From Euryarchaeota archaeon UBA287 (GTDB lineage: Archaea; Thermoplasmatota; UBA186; UBA287), in assembly GCA_002495235.1 (NCBI GenBank), contig DAEG01000009.1, positions 1 to 19,966 on the forward strand: a DNA stretch of 19,966 bases, given 5' to 3'. Below, piece after piece: positions 1 through 5,449 of the stretch. A program made the translations under genes and the position numbers. Under the pieces are notes generated by a model. That model had not been told where the DNA came from, did no database searches, and was given only the letters and a program-made list of their open reading frames with translations. The first letter of the stretch is position 1, and every line of letters begins with the position of its first letter.

Positions 1-170
1 CCACAGACTGGTCCTCCGGGGTGCTCTCGATGAACGTCACTCTGTCACCCCCCCTGGAGGGTAACCTCTCCTTCTACTACTACAGCCCAGACGTCGGCGG
101 CTGGGTCTTCCTCGCCTCTGGCAGTACAGATTCGGAGGGCAATGCTATGGTCAGGGCAGAGTTCGACAAG
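1..170 (+). repeat. Direct repeat, copy 1 (Ig-like unit)
   Basis: Bases 1-170 recur at 1033-1202, offset 1032 bases (344 codons, in frame). I count only three differences (positions 119, 142 and 147). Beyond position 170 the copies diverge sharply, then match again at a short block encoding D-S-T-H-A-P. The repeat may extend upstream of the window. Confidence 0.9.
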
Positions 171-1292
171 ACCATCGGCGAATACTGGGCAGAAGCAGAG
201 TTCCGCGGGGACAGCACGCACGCGCCTTCACAGCTGGTATTTGCGGTGAGGGTAGAGCCCCCGGTTGTCGTACCCGGTTATCCGGCTCCGGTCTTCCCGT
301 CAGTGACCTTCTCGCTGTACCGTGACGTAATCACAACTGATGTTTCCATAGTGCCCTCCACGGTCTCGCTCGGGCCCGGTGATAAGGTTAACTTCAGTGT
401 GAGGATAACCTCTCTGAAGATATTCGGGCACGAGCTGGCAAGGATGTGGTGCATGTTTTACGGTTTTGGCTGGGATTGGAGGGCCTTCCTCAATTTCATA
501 GTTCAGTTCGACGCAGAGTACAGCTCCACGGATCCTAAAGTCATAAGTCTGAAGGGCAGTGAAGGCACCGCGATGGGCGGCGGCGACTGCACGATAACTG
601 CTTCTTTCCGTGTGTCAGACAGCAGGGGAGGCAGGTTTTTCAGGCGGATATTTGACATAGGAAAGGATCAGGTCTTCACGGTTGGAACGGAGATCCATAT
701 AAGAGGAGAGAAGTTCGCAGGGCCGACAAGCGCCGATATAAGAGAGATCCAGGCCTCCGGCGTTTACAAAGACAATGTAACGATCCTCCTGAGACTGGTC
801 GATGGAGGGAACAACCCCCTCGGCGGCAGGGAGCTAACCTTCACGGCGGGTTCCATGAGCACGTCGCTCAGGACAGCCCCCGATGGTACAGCAGAGGTCA
901 AGATAGACGCAGGCTCCGCGATGCCGGGCGATTACCCATACTCCGTCTCCTTCGCCGGCAATGAGTTCTACGCGGGCTGCTCGCTGAACAGCACCTACAG
1001 GATAGAGAGGATCCCGACGGAGATAGCCGTGGCCACAGACTGGTCCTCCGGGGTGCTCTCGATGAACGTCACTCTGTCACCCCCCCTGGAGGGTAACCTC
1101 TCCTTCTACTACTACAGCCCAGACGTCGGCGGCTGGGTCTTCCTCGCCTCCGGCAGTACAGATTCGGAGGGCAGTGCTGTGGTCAGGGCAGAGTTCGACA
1201 AGCCGCAGGGCAGTTACAGGATAAGGGTGGAGTTCCACGGAGACAGCACGCACGCGCCGGCTGAGGCTGTCTCCATGGTCAGAACGAAATAA
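3..1292 (+). CDS. Secreted/surface protein with Ig-like repeats, 5'-truncated by window edge
   Basis: The frame is open from the first bases, so the true start lies upstream; the first internal ATG is at 21. About 429 residues are visible. They comprise an Ig-like beta-sandwich unit, a middle region with a few cysteines that I do not recognise, a second Ig-like unit around 755-1010 (pattern of charged/polar strands and a Y-A-G-C turn), and a final copy of the first unit (1033-1258). The first and last units carry S-G-V-L-S-M-N-V-T-L-S and a shared D-S-T-H-A-P end. Several N-x-S/T sequons fit an extracytoplasmic protein. No transmembrane anchor or sorting tail is seen before the stop, so it may be secreted or held through its missing N-terminal part. 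Bacterial Ig-like/adhesin folds are the nearest match; the function is unknown. Confidence 0.75.
   Translation, partial: TDWSSGVLSMNVTLSPPLEGNLSFYYYSPDVGGWVFLASGSTDSEGNAMVRAEFDKTIGEYWAEAEFRGDSTHAPSQLVFAVRVEPPVVVPGYPAPVFPSVTFSLYRDVITTDVSIVPSTVSLGPGDKVNFSVRITSLKIFGHELARMWCMFYGFGWDWRAFLNFIVQFDAEYSSTDPKVISLKGSEGTAMGGGDCTITASFRVSDSRGGRFFRRIFDIGKDQVFTVGTEIHIRGEKFAGPTSADIREIQASGVYKDNVTILLRLVDGGNNPLGGRELTFTAGSMSTSLRTAPDGTAEVKIDAGSAMPGDYPYSVSFAGNEFYAGCSLNSTYRIERIPTEIAVATDWSSGVLSMNVTLSPPLEGNLSFYYYSPDVGGWVFLASGSTDSEGSAVVRAEFDKPQGSYRIRVEFHGDSTHAPAEAVSMVRTK
1033..1202 (+). repeat. Direct repeat, copy 2 (Ig-like unit)
   Basis: This is the second copy of the repeat at 1-170, encoding the last Ig-like unit of the same protein. 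The abrupt edge of near-identity at 1202 suggests recent duplication or gene conversion rather than protein-level conservation. Confidence 0.9.
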
Positions 1293-1330
1293 CCTCTGTT
1301 TCCTGTGGAGCCCGATGTGACGTGATGCAA

Positions 1331-1342
1331 AAATTATATATA
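1331..1342 (+). promoter_or_regulatory. TATA-like box of the 1366 gene
   Basis: An A/T-only run (AAATTATATATA) is centred about 28 bases before the ATG at 1366. With archaeal TBP/TFB spacing, transcription would begin at or next to the start codon, giving a leaderless mRNA. No Shine-Dalgarno sequence precedes the ATG. Confidence 0.65.
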
Positions 1343-1365
1343 GTATCATATACACATACAATATT

Positions 1366-1869
1366 ATGAAAGCGATAGCATATGTCTTTGCGGCTCTGGT
1401 GCTGGTGAGCGCTGTAACACTTGTCCCTGTGATGGCGCAGACCCCCGGGCAGGAGGAGGTCAAGACGGCGCTGGCCTCGATTGTGGACGCAAGCGGCATA
1501 ATACTTCCTGCGGAGGATGCATTGGTGAACTTCATCGCGGTGTGTATAGTGTATTTCTGGAACTTTTTCGGGGTTTTTGCCACGTTCATAAAATTAATGC
1601 CGATATTGGGGCTGGGGTGTCTCTACGCGGCAGACTTTCAGCACAGTGTCTGGCAGTACTGCATAATCCTTAACAAGGCGTGGATAAAGGCTGTCAGCTC
1701 GGGACTCTGCTTCTGCTGCGGCATATCTGCGATAATCCCCGCGTGCCTCAACCTGATCCTGATGGCTCTGGGAGCATCTATCTCTTATGTCCTCAACTGG
1801 GTCGGGAGCTGCACCGTGGATCTGGCCAACGCCTGCGCGCCCATACAGGAGTACTTCCCGACGGCGTGA
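1366..1869 (+). CDS. Exported cysteine-rich hydrophobic protein, unknown function
   Basis: The product has 167 residues. It begins with a clear signal peptide (about 1-24, ending V-M-A-Q), then a short polar helix region, then long hydrophobic segments around 50-80 and 105-145. The mature part has nine cysteines, including a C-F-C-C cluster in a hydrophobic stretch and C residues near the end (G-S-C, N-A-C). The start is supported by a TATA box at leaderless distance, and a hairpin/T-run follows the stop. The layout of signal peptide then cysteine-studded membrane-like tail resembles the C-terminal part of the product at 8114-9013. I do not recognise the family. Disulfide bonding at the outer membrane face or metal binding are both possible. 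Confidence 0.75.
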   Translation: MKAIAYVFAALVLVSAVTLVPVMAQTPGQEEVKTALASIVDASGIILPAEDALVNFIAVCIVYFWNFFGVFATFIKLMPILGLGCLYAADFQHSVWQYCIILNKAWIKAVSSGLCFCCGISAIIPACLNLILMALGASISYVLNWVGSCTVDLANACAPIQEYFPTA

Positions 1870-1877
1870 GCCGGGTC

Positions 1878-1921
1878 AGGGATCCTCTGATCCCTTCCTC
1901 TATTTTTTTGTTCTTTTTCCT
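1878..1921 (+). terminator. Hairpin followed by T-rich tract
   Basis: Arms AGGGATC (1878-1884) and GATCCCT (1889-1895) enclose a CTCT loop. A T-rich tract with a run of seven T follows, up to about 1921. It lies nine bases after the stop of the cysteine-rich protein gene. Either the hairpin or, as is usual in archaea, the T tract alone could terminate transcription. Confidence 0.6.
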
Positions 1922-1975
1922 GTTTTAGCGTATTATGATATAATGCAGCACAGCGTGGCGTGAGCCGGAAAAAGC

Positions 1976-1986
1976 GATTTATATCC
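1976..1986 (+). promoter_or_regulatory. TATA-like box of the small membrane gene pair
   Basis: GATTTATATCC is centred near 1981. A start site about 25 bases downstream would fall near 2004-2006, on the third in-frame ATG of the gene annotated from 1995. This raises the question of which ATG is used. A GGAGG at 1986-1990 would serve ATG 1995/1998 only if transcription starts further upstream. Confidence 0.5.
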
Positions 1987-1994
1987 GGAGGGAT

Positions 1995-2243
1995 ATGATG
2001 GGTATGTATGAGGAGTTCGCCCTGCTCGAGGCGTTCATAGCCTTTGTCGGGTTCCTTATGACGCTCAGGCACTTCAGCGGCGCCATGAGGTACCTGTCCA
2101 TGGCCCTTCTCTCCGACGCCGTGAGCAACGTCCTGTACGTTGTTCTGTCCGACAGCGACGTGTTCACGGTGAACTCCTTCGTGATGTGCGCCATGGTGCT
2201 CTGTTTCTGCCTGCAGATACGGAAGCGGAGGCGGCTGCTTTGA
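1995..2243 (+). CDS. Small membrane protein, three helices, unknown function (pair member 1)
   Basis: The product has at most 82 residues, with three predicted transmembrane helices (about 8-23, 32-50 and 57-74) and a strongly basic end (I-R-K-R-R-R-L-L) that should face the cytoplasm. In-frame ATGs occur at 1995, 1998 and 2004. GGAGG at 1986-1990 favours 1995, while the distance from the TATA box favours 2004. The stop overlaps the likely start of the next gene. The next product has the same layout, including an S-D pair in the second helix and a final I-R element, so the two look like diverged paralogues that may form a heterodimer. I know of no family assignment. Confidence 0.6.
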   Translation: MMGMYEEFALLEAFIAFVGFLMTLRHFSGAMRYLSMALLSDAVSNVLYVVLSDSDVFTVNSFVMCAMVLCFCLQIRKRRRLL

Positions 2244-2518
2244 TACCGGAGCTCGCGGCCTTTCTCGTGTCGCTCGTTGTCACGGCCTACACGGCCTATT
2301 TCGTGCACAGGAACCTCATGCACTCAAAGTTCTCCTCGTTGGCAAGGGCCGTGGTGATCTTCCTTGTGGTCTCCCTCTCCGACGGGATCAGGTACATAAT
2401 AGAGCTGCTGTTCTCTGTAGAGGTTGGTCAGGCGCTTGGGAACGTCATCTGGTGCCTGTACATAATGGGAATGGCGCTGATAGTCTGGGAGATCCGCAAC
2501 TACATCAGAGAGCCGTGA
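2240..2518 (+). CDS. Small membrane protein, three helices, unknown function (pair member 2)
   Basis: The frame is open from an ATG at 2186, but that would overlap the previous gene by 58 bases with a polar, unrelated N-terminus. I prefer TTG at 2240. It overlaps the TGA of the preceding gene in a TTGA junction and has GGAGG at 2227-2231, eight bases away, which is a typical translational-coupling layout. This gives 92 residues with three hydrophobic helices (about 4-20, 34-52 and 60-78), an S-L-S-D motif in the second, and a final W-E-I-R-N-Y-I-R-E-P. It resembles its upstream neighbour in topology and in S-D placement. The function is unknown. Confidence 0.6.
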   Translation: MIPELAAFLVSLVVTAYTAYFVHRNLMHSKFSSLARAVVIFLVVSLSDGIRYIIELLFSVEVGQALGNVIWCLYIMGMALIVWEIRNYIREP

Positions 2519-2530
2519 GTGTGACATCCT

Positions 2531-2598
2531 CTCACGATTGAAGCCGTGCCTCTTGGGCACGGCAAAACCGAATCTCCTGATTCGGTTGAAATCGTGGG
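2531..2598 (-). repeat. Three-way-junction inverted repeat at the element's right end
   Basis: The outer stem 2531-2539 pairs with 2590-2598 (nine pairs including one G-T). Inside are two perfect hairpins: 2543-2550 with 2556-2563 (GCCGTGCC arms) and 2567-2574 with 2579-2586 (ACCGAATC arms, TCCT loop). In related elements the outer stem usually closes a very short loop, so the two inner hairpins look like an addition. Confidence 0.8.
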
Positions 2599-2745
2599 CT
2601 TCCAGCGGAAAAAACTAAAGTTGTGGTGCTACAGCTCTTCCGCTTATAGTTCCTTGTTCAATGATACCGCTTGCTCCTGGATGCGCTCCAGGAGTAGAGG
2701 CCTGTATCTCCGAAGGCGTTGATTCCCGTGTGCCCCACGGTATAT
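2531..2745 (-). ncRNA. Putative omega-RNA / right-end RNA of the tnpB element
   Basis: In characterised IS200/IS605 elements the tnpB 3' end and right end encode the guide scaffold (omega-RNA), and its 3' edge coincides with the transposon end. Here the stretch downstream of the tnpB catalytic part ends, on the minus strand, in a structured region (2531-2598) with the family-typical G-C-C-C-A-C-G-A-T-T-T-C-A beginning. The 5' limit is arbitrary, set at the edge of the palindromic insertion. If active, the guide would be the flanking bases just below 2531. The function is inferred from the family, not shown. Confidence 0.45.
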
Positions 2746-4011
2746 GATACCGATTCGCCCAAAGAAACCGATTTCGCAAGGCGAAATCATGATTCCGTCG
2801 GAACGACGGAATCGGTATATTCTCATGATTTGCCTTTGGCAAATCGGTCTGGCTTCTCTTGCCCTCTCAAGTATGTTCTTCGCCGCGTTCACGTCCCTGT
2901 CCTCTTCGTGCCCACAGAATGGACACCTGAAGACCCTCTCCGACAGCGGGATGTGCTCTTCCAGCGCTCTCCCACAGGCAGAGCATGTCTGGGATGTGTT
3001 GTTCGGTCGAACCTTCACGATCGTCCCGCCAGCCCTTTCAGCCTTGCAGGACAACAGGTGAAGGAACTCCGACCAACCGGCATCTGATATCGCCTTTGAC
3101 AGGCGCCTGTTCCTGACCCATCCCTTGACATTCAGGTCCTCGACCGCTATGAGCCCGTAGCTATCAGCGATCGCCCTCGCGGTCTTGTGCAGGAAGTCGC
3201 TCCTCTGGTTTCCTACCTTCTCGTGCAGGACTGCGACCCTGTGCCCTGCCTTCTTCCTGTTCTTCGATTTCTTTTCTTTTCTGGATAGCTTCCTCTGCGC
3301 CCTCTTCAGCCTCTTCTCCGCCTTTTTCAGAAAGTGAGGATTCCCAACCTTCACTCCATCAGACATGGTGGCAAAGGAAGAGATTCCCAGATCTATTCCT
3401 ATTTCCTTATCTTTGTTCGGGTGCTCTCTGTTTACCGATTCACCTTCGGGTGAATCATGATTTGTCTTTGACAAATCGGTGTTTTCTGTGGGCACCTCGC
3501 AGGAGAGGATGGCGAACCACTCTCCGGAGGGCACTCTCTTTATGGTCAATGTCTTTATCCTGCCCTCCATCTCTCTGTGCAGGACTATCGGGATCCTGCC
3601 TATCTTTGAGACCTTGAGCTTTCTCTCGTCTATGGAAAAACCGCTCTGCGGGTATGTGATGGATCTCACCCGCTTCTTGAACCGAGGATACCCTGCCTTT
3701 ATGTGCTCTCCTCTTTTCTTCCTCTTCGCCCTGCCGAAGAAGTTGTTGAAGGCCTTTGCCAACCGGTCTGCGCAGTTCTGAAGTACCTGCGAGTAGATTC
3801 CATAGAACTCTGGATTCTCTTCCTTTACCTCCTTGATGATCCTGCACATCCCTGCCTTGCCGCACAGGTTCGTCCCATCCTTCTCGTATGCCTCCCGCGC
3901 TCTGCTTAACAGAATATTGTAGATGCCGCAGCAAAGGTCGAAGGATGCGAGAAGCCTGTCCTGCTGCTTGCGCGAGGGATAGATCCTGAACTTGTATGCC
4001 TGTAGCGCCAC
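2644..4011 (-). CDS. tnpB: TnpB, RNA-guided RuvC-like endonuclease of IS1341-type element
   Basis: The product has 455 residues and starts with GTG at 4011 in an A-Y-K-F-R-I-Y-P context typical of TnpB; A/T-rich matter at about 4022-4036 could be its promoter. The N-terminal helical domain is followed by the RuvC core: G-I-D-L-G (D207), V-E-D-L-N (E291) and D-R-D-V-N-A-A (371-377). A zinc ribbon with C343/C346 and C363/C366 lies between the second and third. Two features are odd. Residues 178-194 are encoded exactly by a palindromic element inserted just before RuvC-I. And after about residue 388 the tail is encoded by further palindromic elements and then by omega-RNA-region sequence. Another minus-strand frame there (stop at 2615) reads a tail more like other TnpB C-termini, so the present tail is probably shifted. 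The catalytic set is complete. Confidence 0.9.
   Translation of the reverse strand: MALQAYKFRIYPSRKQQDRLLASFDLCCGIYNILLSRAREAYEKDGTNLCGKAGMCRIIKEVKEENPEFYGIYSQVLQNCADRLAKAFNNFFGRAKRKKRGEHIKAGYPRFKKRVRSITYPQSGFSIDERKLKVSKIGRIPIVLHREMEGRIKTLTIKRVPSGEWFAILSCEVPTENTDLSKTNHDSPEGESVNREHPNKDKEIGIDLGISSFATMSDGVKVGNPHFLKKAEKRLKRAQRKLSRKEKKSKNRKKAGHRVAVLHEKVGNQRSDFLHKTARAIADSYGLIAVEDLNVKGWVRNRRLSKAISDAGWSEFLHLLSCKAERAGGTIVKVRPNNTSQTCSACGRALEEHIPLSERVFRCPFCGHEEDRDVNAAKNILERAREARPICQRQIMRIYRFRRSDGIMISPCEIGFFGRIGIIYRGAHGNQRLRRYRPLLLERIQEQAVSLNKEL
2746..2816. repeat. Palindromic element, copy C, with 21 bp extension
   Basis: A 50 bp double hairpin occupies 2767-2816 (arms 2770-2777/2781-2788 and 2791-2799/2805-2813, closed by ACC and GGT). 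It is preceded by a half-element at 2746-2766. The 71 bp unit is an inverted copy of 4057-4127. The first hairpin's loop is flipped (AAG against CTT) and the second loop differs at one base. It lies in the tnpB tail. Confidence 0.9.
2825..2848. repeat. Partial palindromic element, copy D
   Basis: Only the second half of an element is present: the AT spacer, a hairpin with arms 2827-2834 and 2838-2845 around a TTT loop, and terminal GGT. It abuts copy C. The missing left half may have been destroyed when copy C was inserted. Confidence 0.75.
3434..3480. repeat. Palindromic double-hairpin element, copy A (inside tnpB)
   Basis: The 47 bp element has outer ACC (3434-3436) and GGT (3478-3480). 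Hairpin 1 has arms 3437-3444 and 3449-3456 with a TTCG loop. An AT spacer follows at 3457-3458. Hairpin 2 has arms 3459-3466 and 3470-3477 with a TTT loop. The flanks are GTTT at 3430-3433 and GTTT at 3481-3484, a likely 4 bp target duplication. The net gain of 51 bp equals 17 codons, keeping tnpB in frame. Confidence 0.9.
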
Positions 4012-4056
4012 AATTATACTGCATATGCCATATCTATCTTTCTATCGCGCTTAGAC

Positions 4057-4127
4057 ACCGATTCCGTCATTCCGACGGAATCATGATTTCGCAAGGCGAA
4101 ATCGGTTTCTTTGGGCGAATCGGTATC
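4057..4127. repeat. Palindromic element, copy B, with 21 bp extension
   Basis: A double hairpin occupies 4057-4106 (arms 4060-4068/4074-4082 and 4085-4092/4096-4103, closed by ACC and GGT). It is followed by the half-element 4107-4127. It lies upstream of tnpB and is the inverted partner of 2746-2816, so tnpB is bracketed by 71 bp inverted repeats. Confidence 0.9.
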
Positions 4128-4262
4128 TACATGGGCATTCCCGTGGGTGCTTTCGTAAACAACTAAAACAGCAGATAGCAGGGATGCGTGCCGCATTCGG
4201 CGCCTCAAGGACGGATCACAGGGCAGGTGCTTTGGTGTTGCGTCGTGTCCGAAAAGCATCAA

Positions 4263-4273
4263 GCTTTATCTAT
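4263..4273 (+). promoter_or_regulatory. TATA-like box of the ATP-NAD kinase-like gene
   Basis: GCTTTATCTA is centred about 26 bases before the ATG at 4294, again predicting a leaderless transcript. It sits beyond the presumed left end of the tnpB element, so the insertion probably left this promoter intact. Confidence 0.5.
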
Positions 4274-4293
4274 GCTCAGAGATATTAGTTGAG

Positions 4294-5391
4294 ATGAAGA
4301 TCGGTCTGATAGTCAATCCTGTTGCGGGTATGGGCGGCAGGGTCGGTTTGAAAGGAACGGACGGCGAGGAGACGCTCAGAGCGGCGGTAGCACTGGGAGC
4401 GGAGCCAGTGGCGCCAAGGCTGGCGACAGAAGCGTTGAAAGAGCTCAGGACGGTAAAGGGCCTGGAGATCATCACCTGCCCCGGAGACATGGGCGAGAAC
4501 GAGGCGAGGGCGGCCGGTTTTGAGCCCGAGGTCACAGGAGGGATAGCGGACAGGACCACGGCTGAGGACACAAAGAGGGCTGCCAGAGAGATCAGCAGGA
4601 GCGCTGATTTCATCCTTTTTGCCGGAGGCGACGGTACCGCGAGGGACGTGTGCGAGGCCGTCGATGGGCGCGTCGTTGTTCTGGGCATACCCACCGGTGT
4701 CAAGATGCACTCCGCATGCTTCGCGATAAGCGCTAAGCACGCAGGGAGGCTTGCCCGCGCGTATCTCGAGAGCTCTCTGCCGGTGCGCGAAGCGGAGGTC
4801 ATGGACACGGACGAGGACGCCTTCCGGGCCGGCATGCTCTCCGCGAGGCTCTACGGTTTTTTGAGAGTTCCCTACGAAGAGCACATGGTCCAGAGCTCAA
4901 AGGCCGAGAGCATCGCATGGGAGGAGGATGCTCTCAATGGCATAGCTCTGGAGGTCGTAGAGGGCATGGAGAAGGACTGTTACTACATCCTGGGCCCCGG
5001 GACGACGACAAAGGCGATAGCCGATGAGCTGGGATTTGATAAGACATTGCTGGGAGTTGACATAACCCTCAACCGGGAACTCATTGCCAAGGATACTGGT
5101 GAAGCGGAGATCCTCAACACGATGGACGCAAAAAAGGCAAGGATCATCGTTACGCCCATAGGGGGTCAGGGCTTCCTCTTCGGGAGAGGCAACCAGCAGA
5201 TAAGTGCCGATGTCATACGCAGGGTCGGCAGGGAGAACGTGATCGTTGTCGCCACGAAAGGAAAGATCCTCTCGCTGAGCGGGAGGCCTCTGCTGGTGGA
5301 CACGGGGGATGAAGAGGTCAACGGGATGCTCCGCGGTTATGTCAGGGTCATCACGGATTACGGGAGGAGCATGGTCTACAGGGTTGAGTGA
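4294..5391 (+). CDS. ATP-NAD kinase-like protein (COG3199 type)
   Basis: The product has 365 residues, of the family usually annotated ATP-NAD/AcoX kinase and related to the NAD kinase/diacylglycerol kinase fold. The N-terminus has the family pattern I-V-N-P-V-A-G-M-G-G with a following G-x-K-G-T-D, and the catalytic/nucleotide site G-G-D-G-T-A-R-D lies at about 110-117. A later I-L-G-P-G-T-T-T and a C-terminal G-G-Q-G-x-x-x-G-R-G-N-Q motif complete the profile. It probably phosphorylates NAD or a related small molecule in the cytoplasm, but the substrate of this subgroup is not firmly established. The start is chosen by the TATA distance. It ends 58 bases before the next gene and could be co-transcribed with it. 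Confidence 0.85.
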   Translation: MKIGLIVNPVAGMGGRVGLKGTDGEETLRAAVALGAEPVAPRLATEALKELRTVKGLEIITCPGDMGENEARAAGFEPEVTGGIADRTTAEDTKRAAREISRSADFILFAGGDGTARDVCEAVDGRVVVLGIPTGVKMHSACFAISAKHAGRLARAYLESSLPVREAEVMDTDEDAFRAGMLSARLYGFLRVPYEEHMVQSSKAESIAWEEDALNGIALEVVEGMEKDCYYILGPGTTTKAIADELGFDKTLLGVDITLNRELIAKDTGEAEILNTMDAKKARIIVTPIGGQGFLFGRGNQQISADVIRRVGRENVIVVATKGKILSLSGRPLLVDTGDEEVNGMLRGYVRVITDYGRSMVYRVE

Positions 5392-5449
5392 TCCTCAACG
5401 AGCAGGATATTGGGGCACAGAAGGAAAAGGGATATGTAAAGGAAAGGGT

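Larger units (their letters stand above)
2531..4160 (-). mobile_element. IS1341-type (IS200/IS605 superfamily) tnpB-only element
   Basis: The minus strand carries tnpB and, beyond its stop, a folded right end with the G-A-A-G-C-C-C-A-C-G-A start typical of archaeal IS1341 3' ends. There is no tnpA, so movement would need TnpA from elsewhere. The right boundary is set at the outer stem ending at 2531. The left boundary is uncertain; I place it just beyond a small hairpin near 4129-4144. The whole element is inserted between the small membrane gene pair and the ATP-NAD kinase-like gene. It has picked up several copies of a palindromic element, annotated separately. The absence of stop codons in the main catalytic part suggests the protein is or was recently functional. 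Confidence 0.65.

Noticed and set aside
1077..1589. 170-codon minus-strand open frame
   Set aside because: It lies across the end of the Ig-like gene, the promoter and the start of the cysteine-rich gene, all well supported on the plus strand. Its translation has no domain sense.
2531..2598. tRNA-like cloverleaf
   Set aside because: There are two hairpins on a closing stem, but no anticodon arm, T-loop consensus or acceptor end. The location and sequence fit the right end of the insertion sequence.
2719..3087. Plus-strand frames of 105-122 codons opposite the tnpB 3' part
   Set aside because: They are shadows of tnpB. The repeated D-T-D-S-P-K-E-T-D-F peptide arises from the palindromic repeats.
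2746..4127. CRISPR array
   Set aside because: The repeated units are palindromic, lie in both orientations, sit inside or beside tnpB and are not regularly spaced with unique spacers. No cas gene is present.
4014..4262. 82-codon minus-strand frame upstream of tnpB
   Set aside because: It is largely a translation of palindromic copy B and its flanks. The similar peptide from copy C reflects DNA repetition, not a gene. No TnpA-like motif is present.
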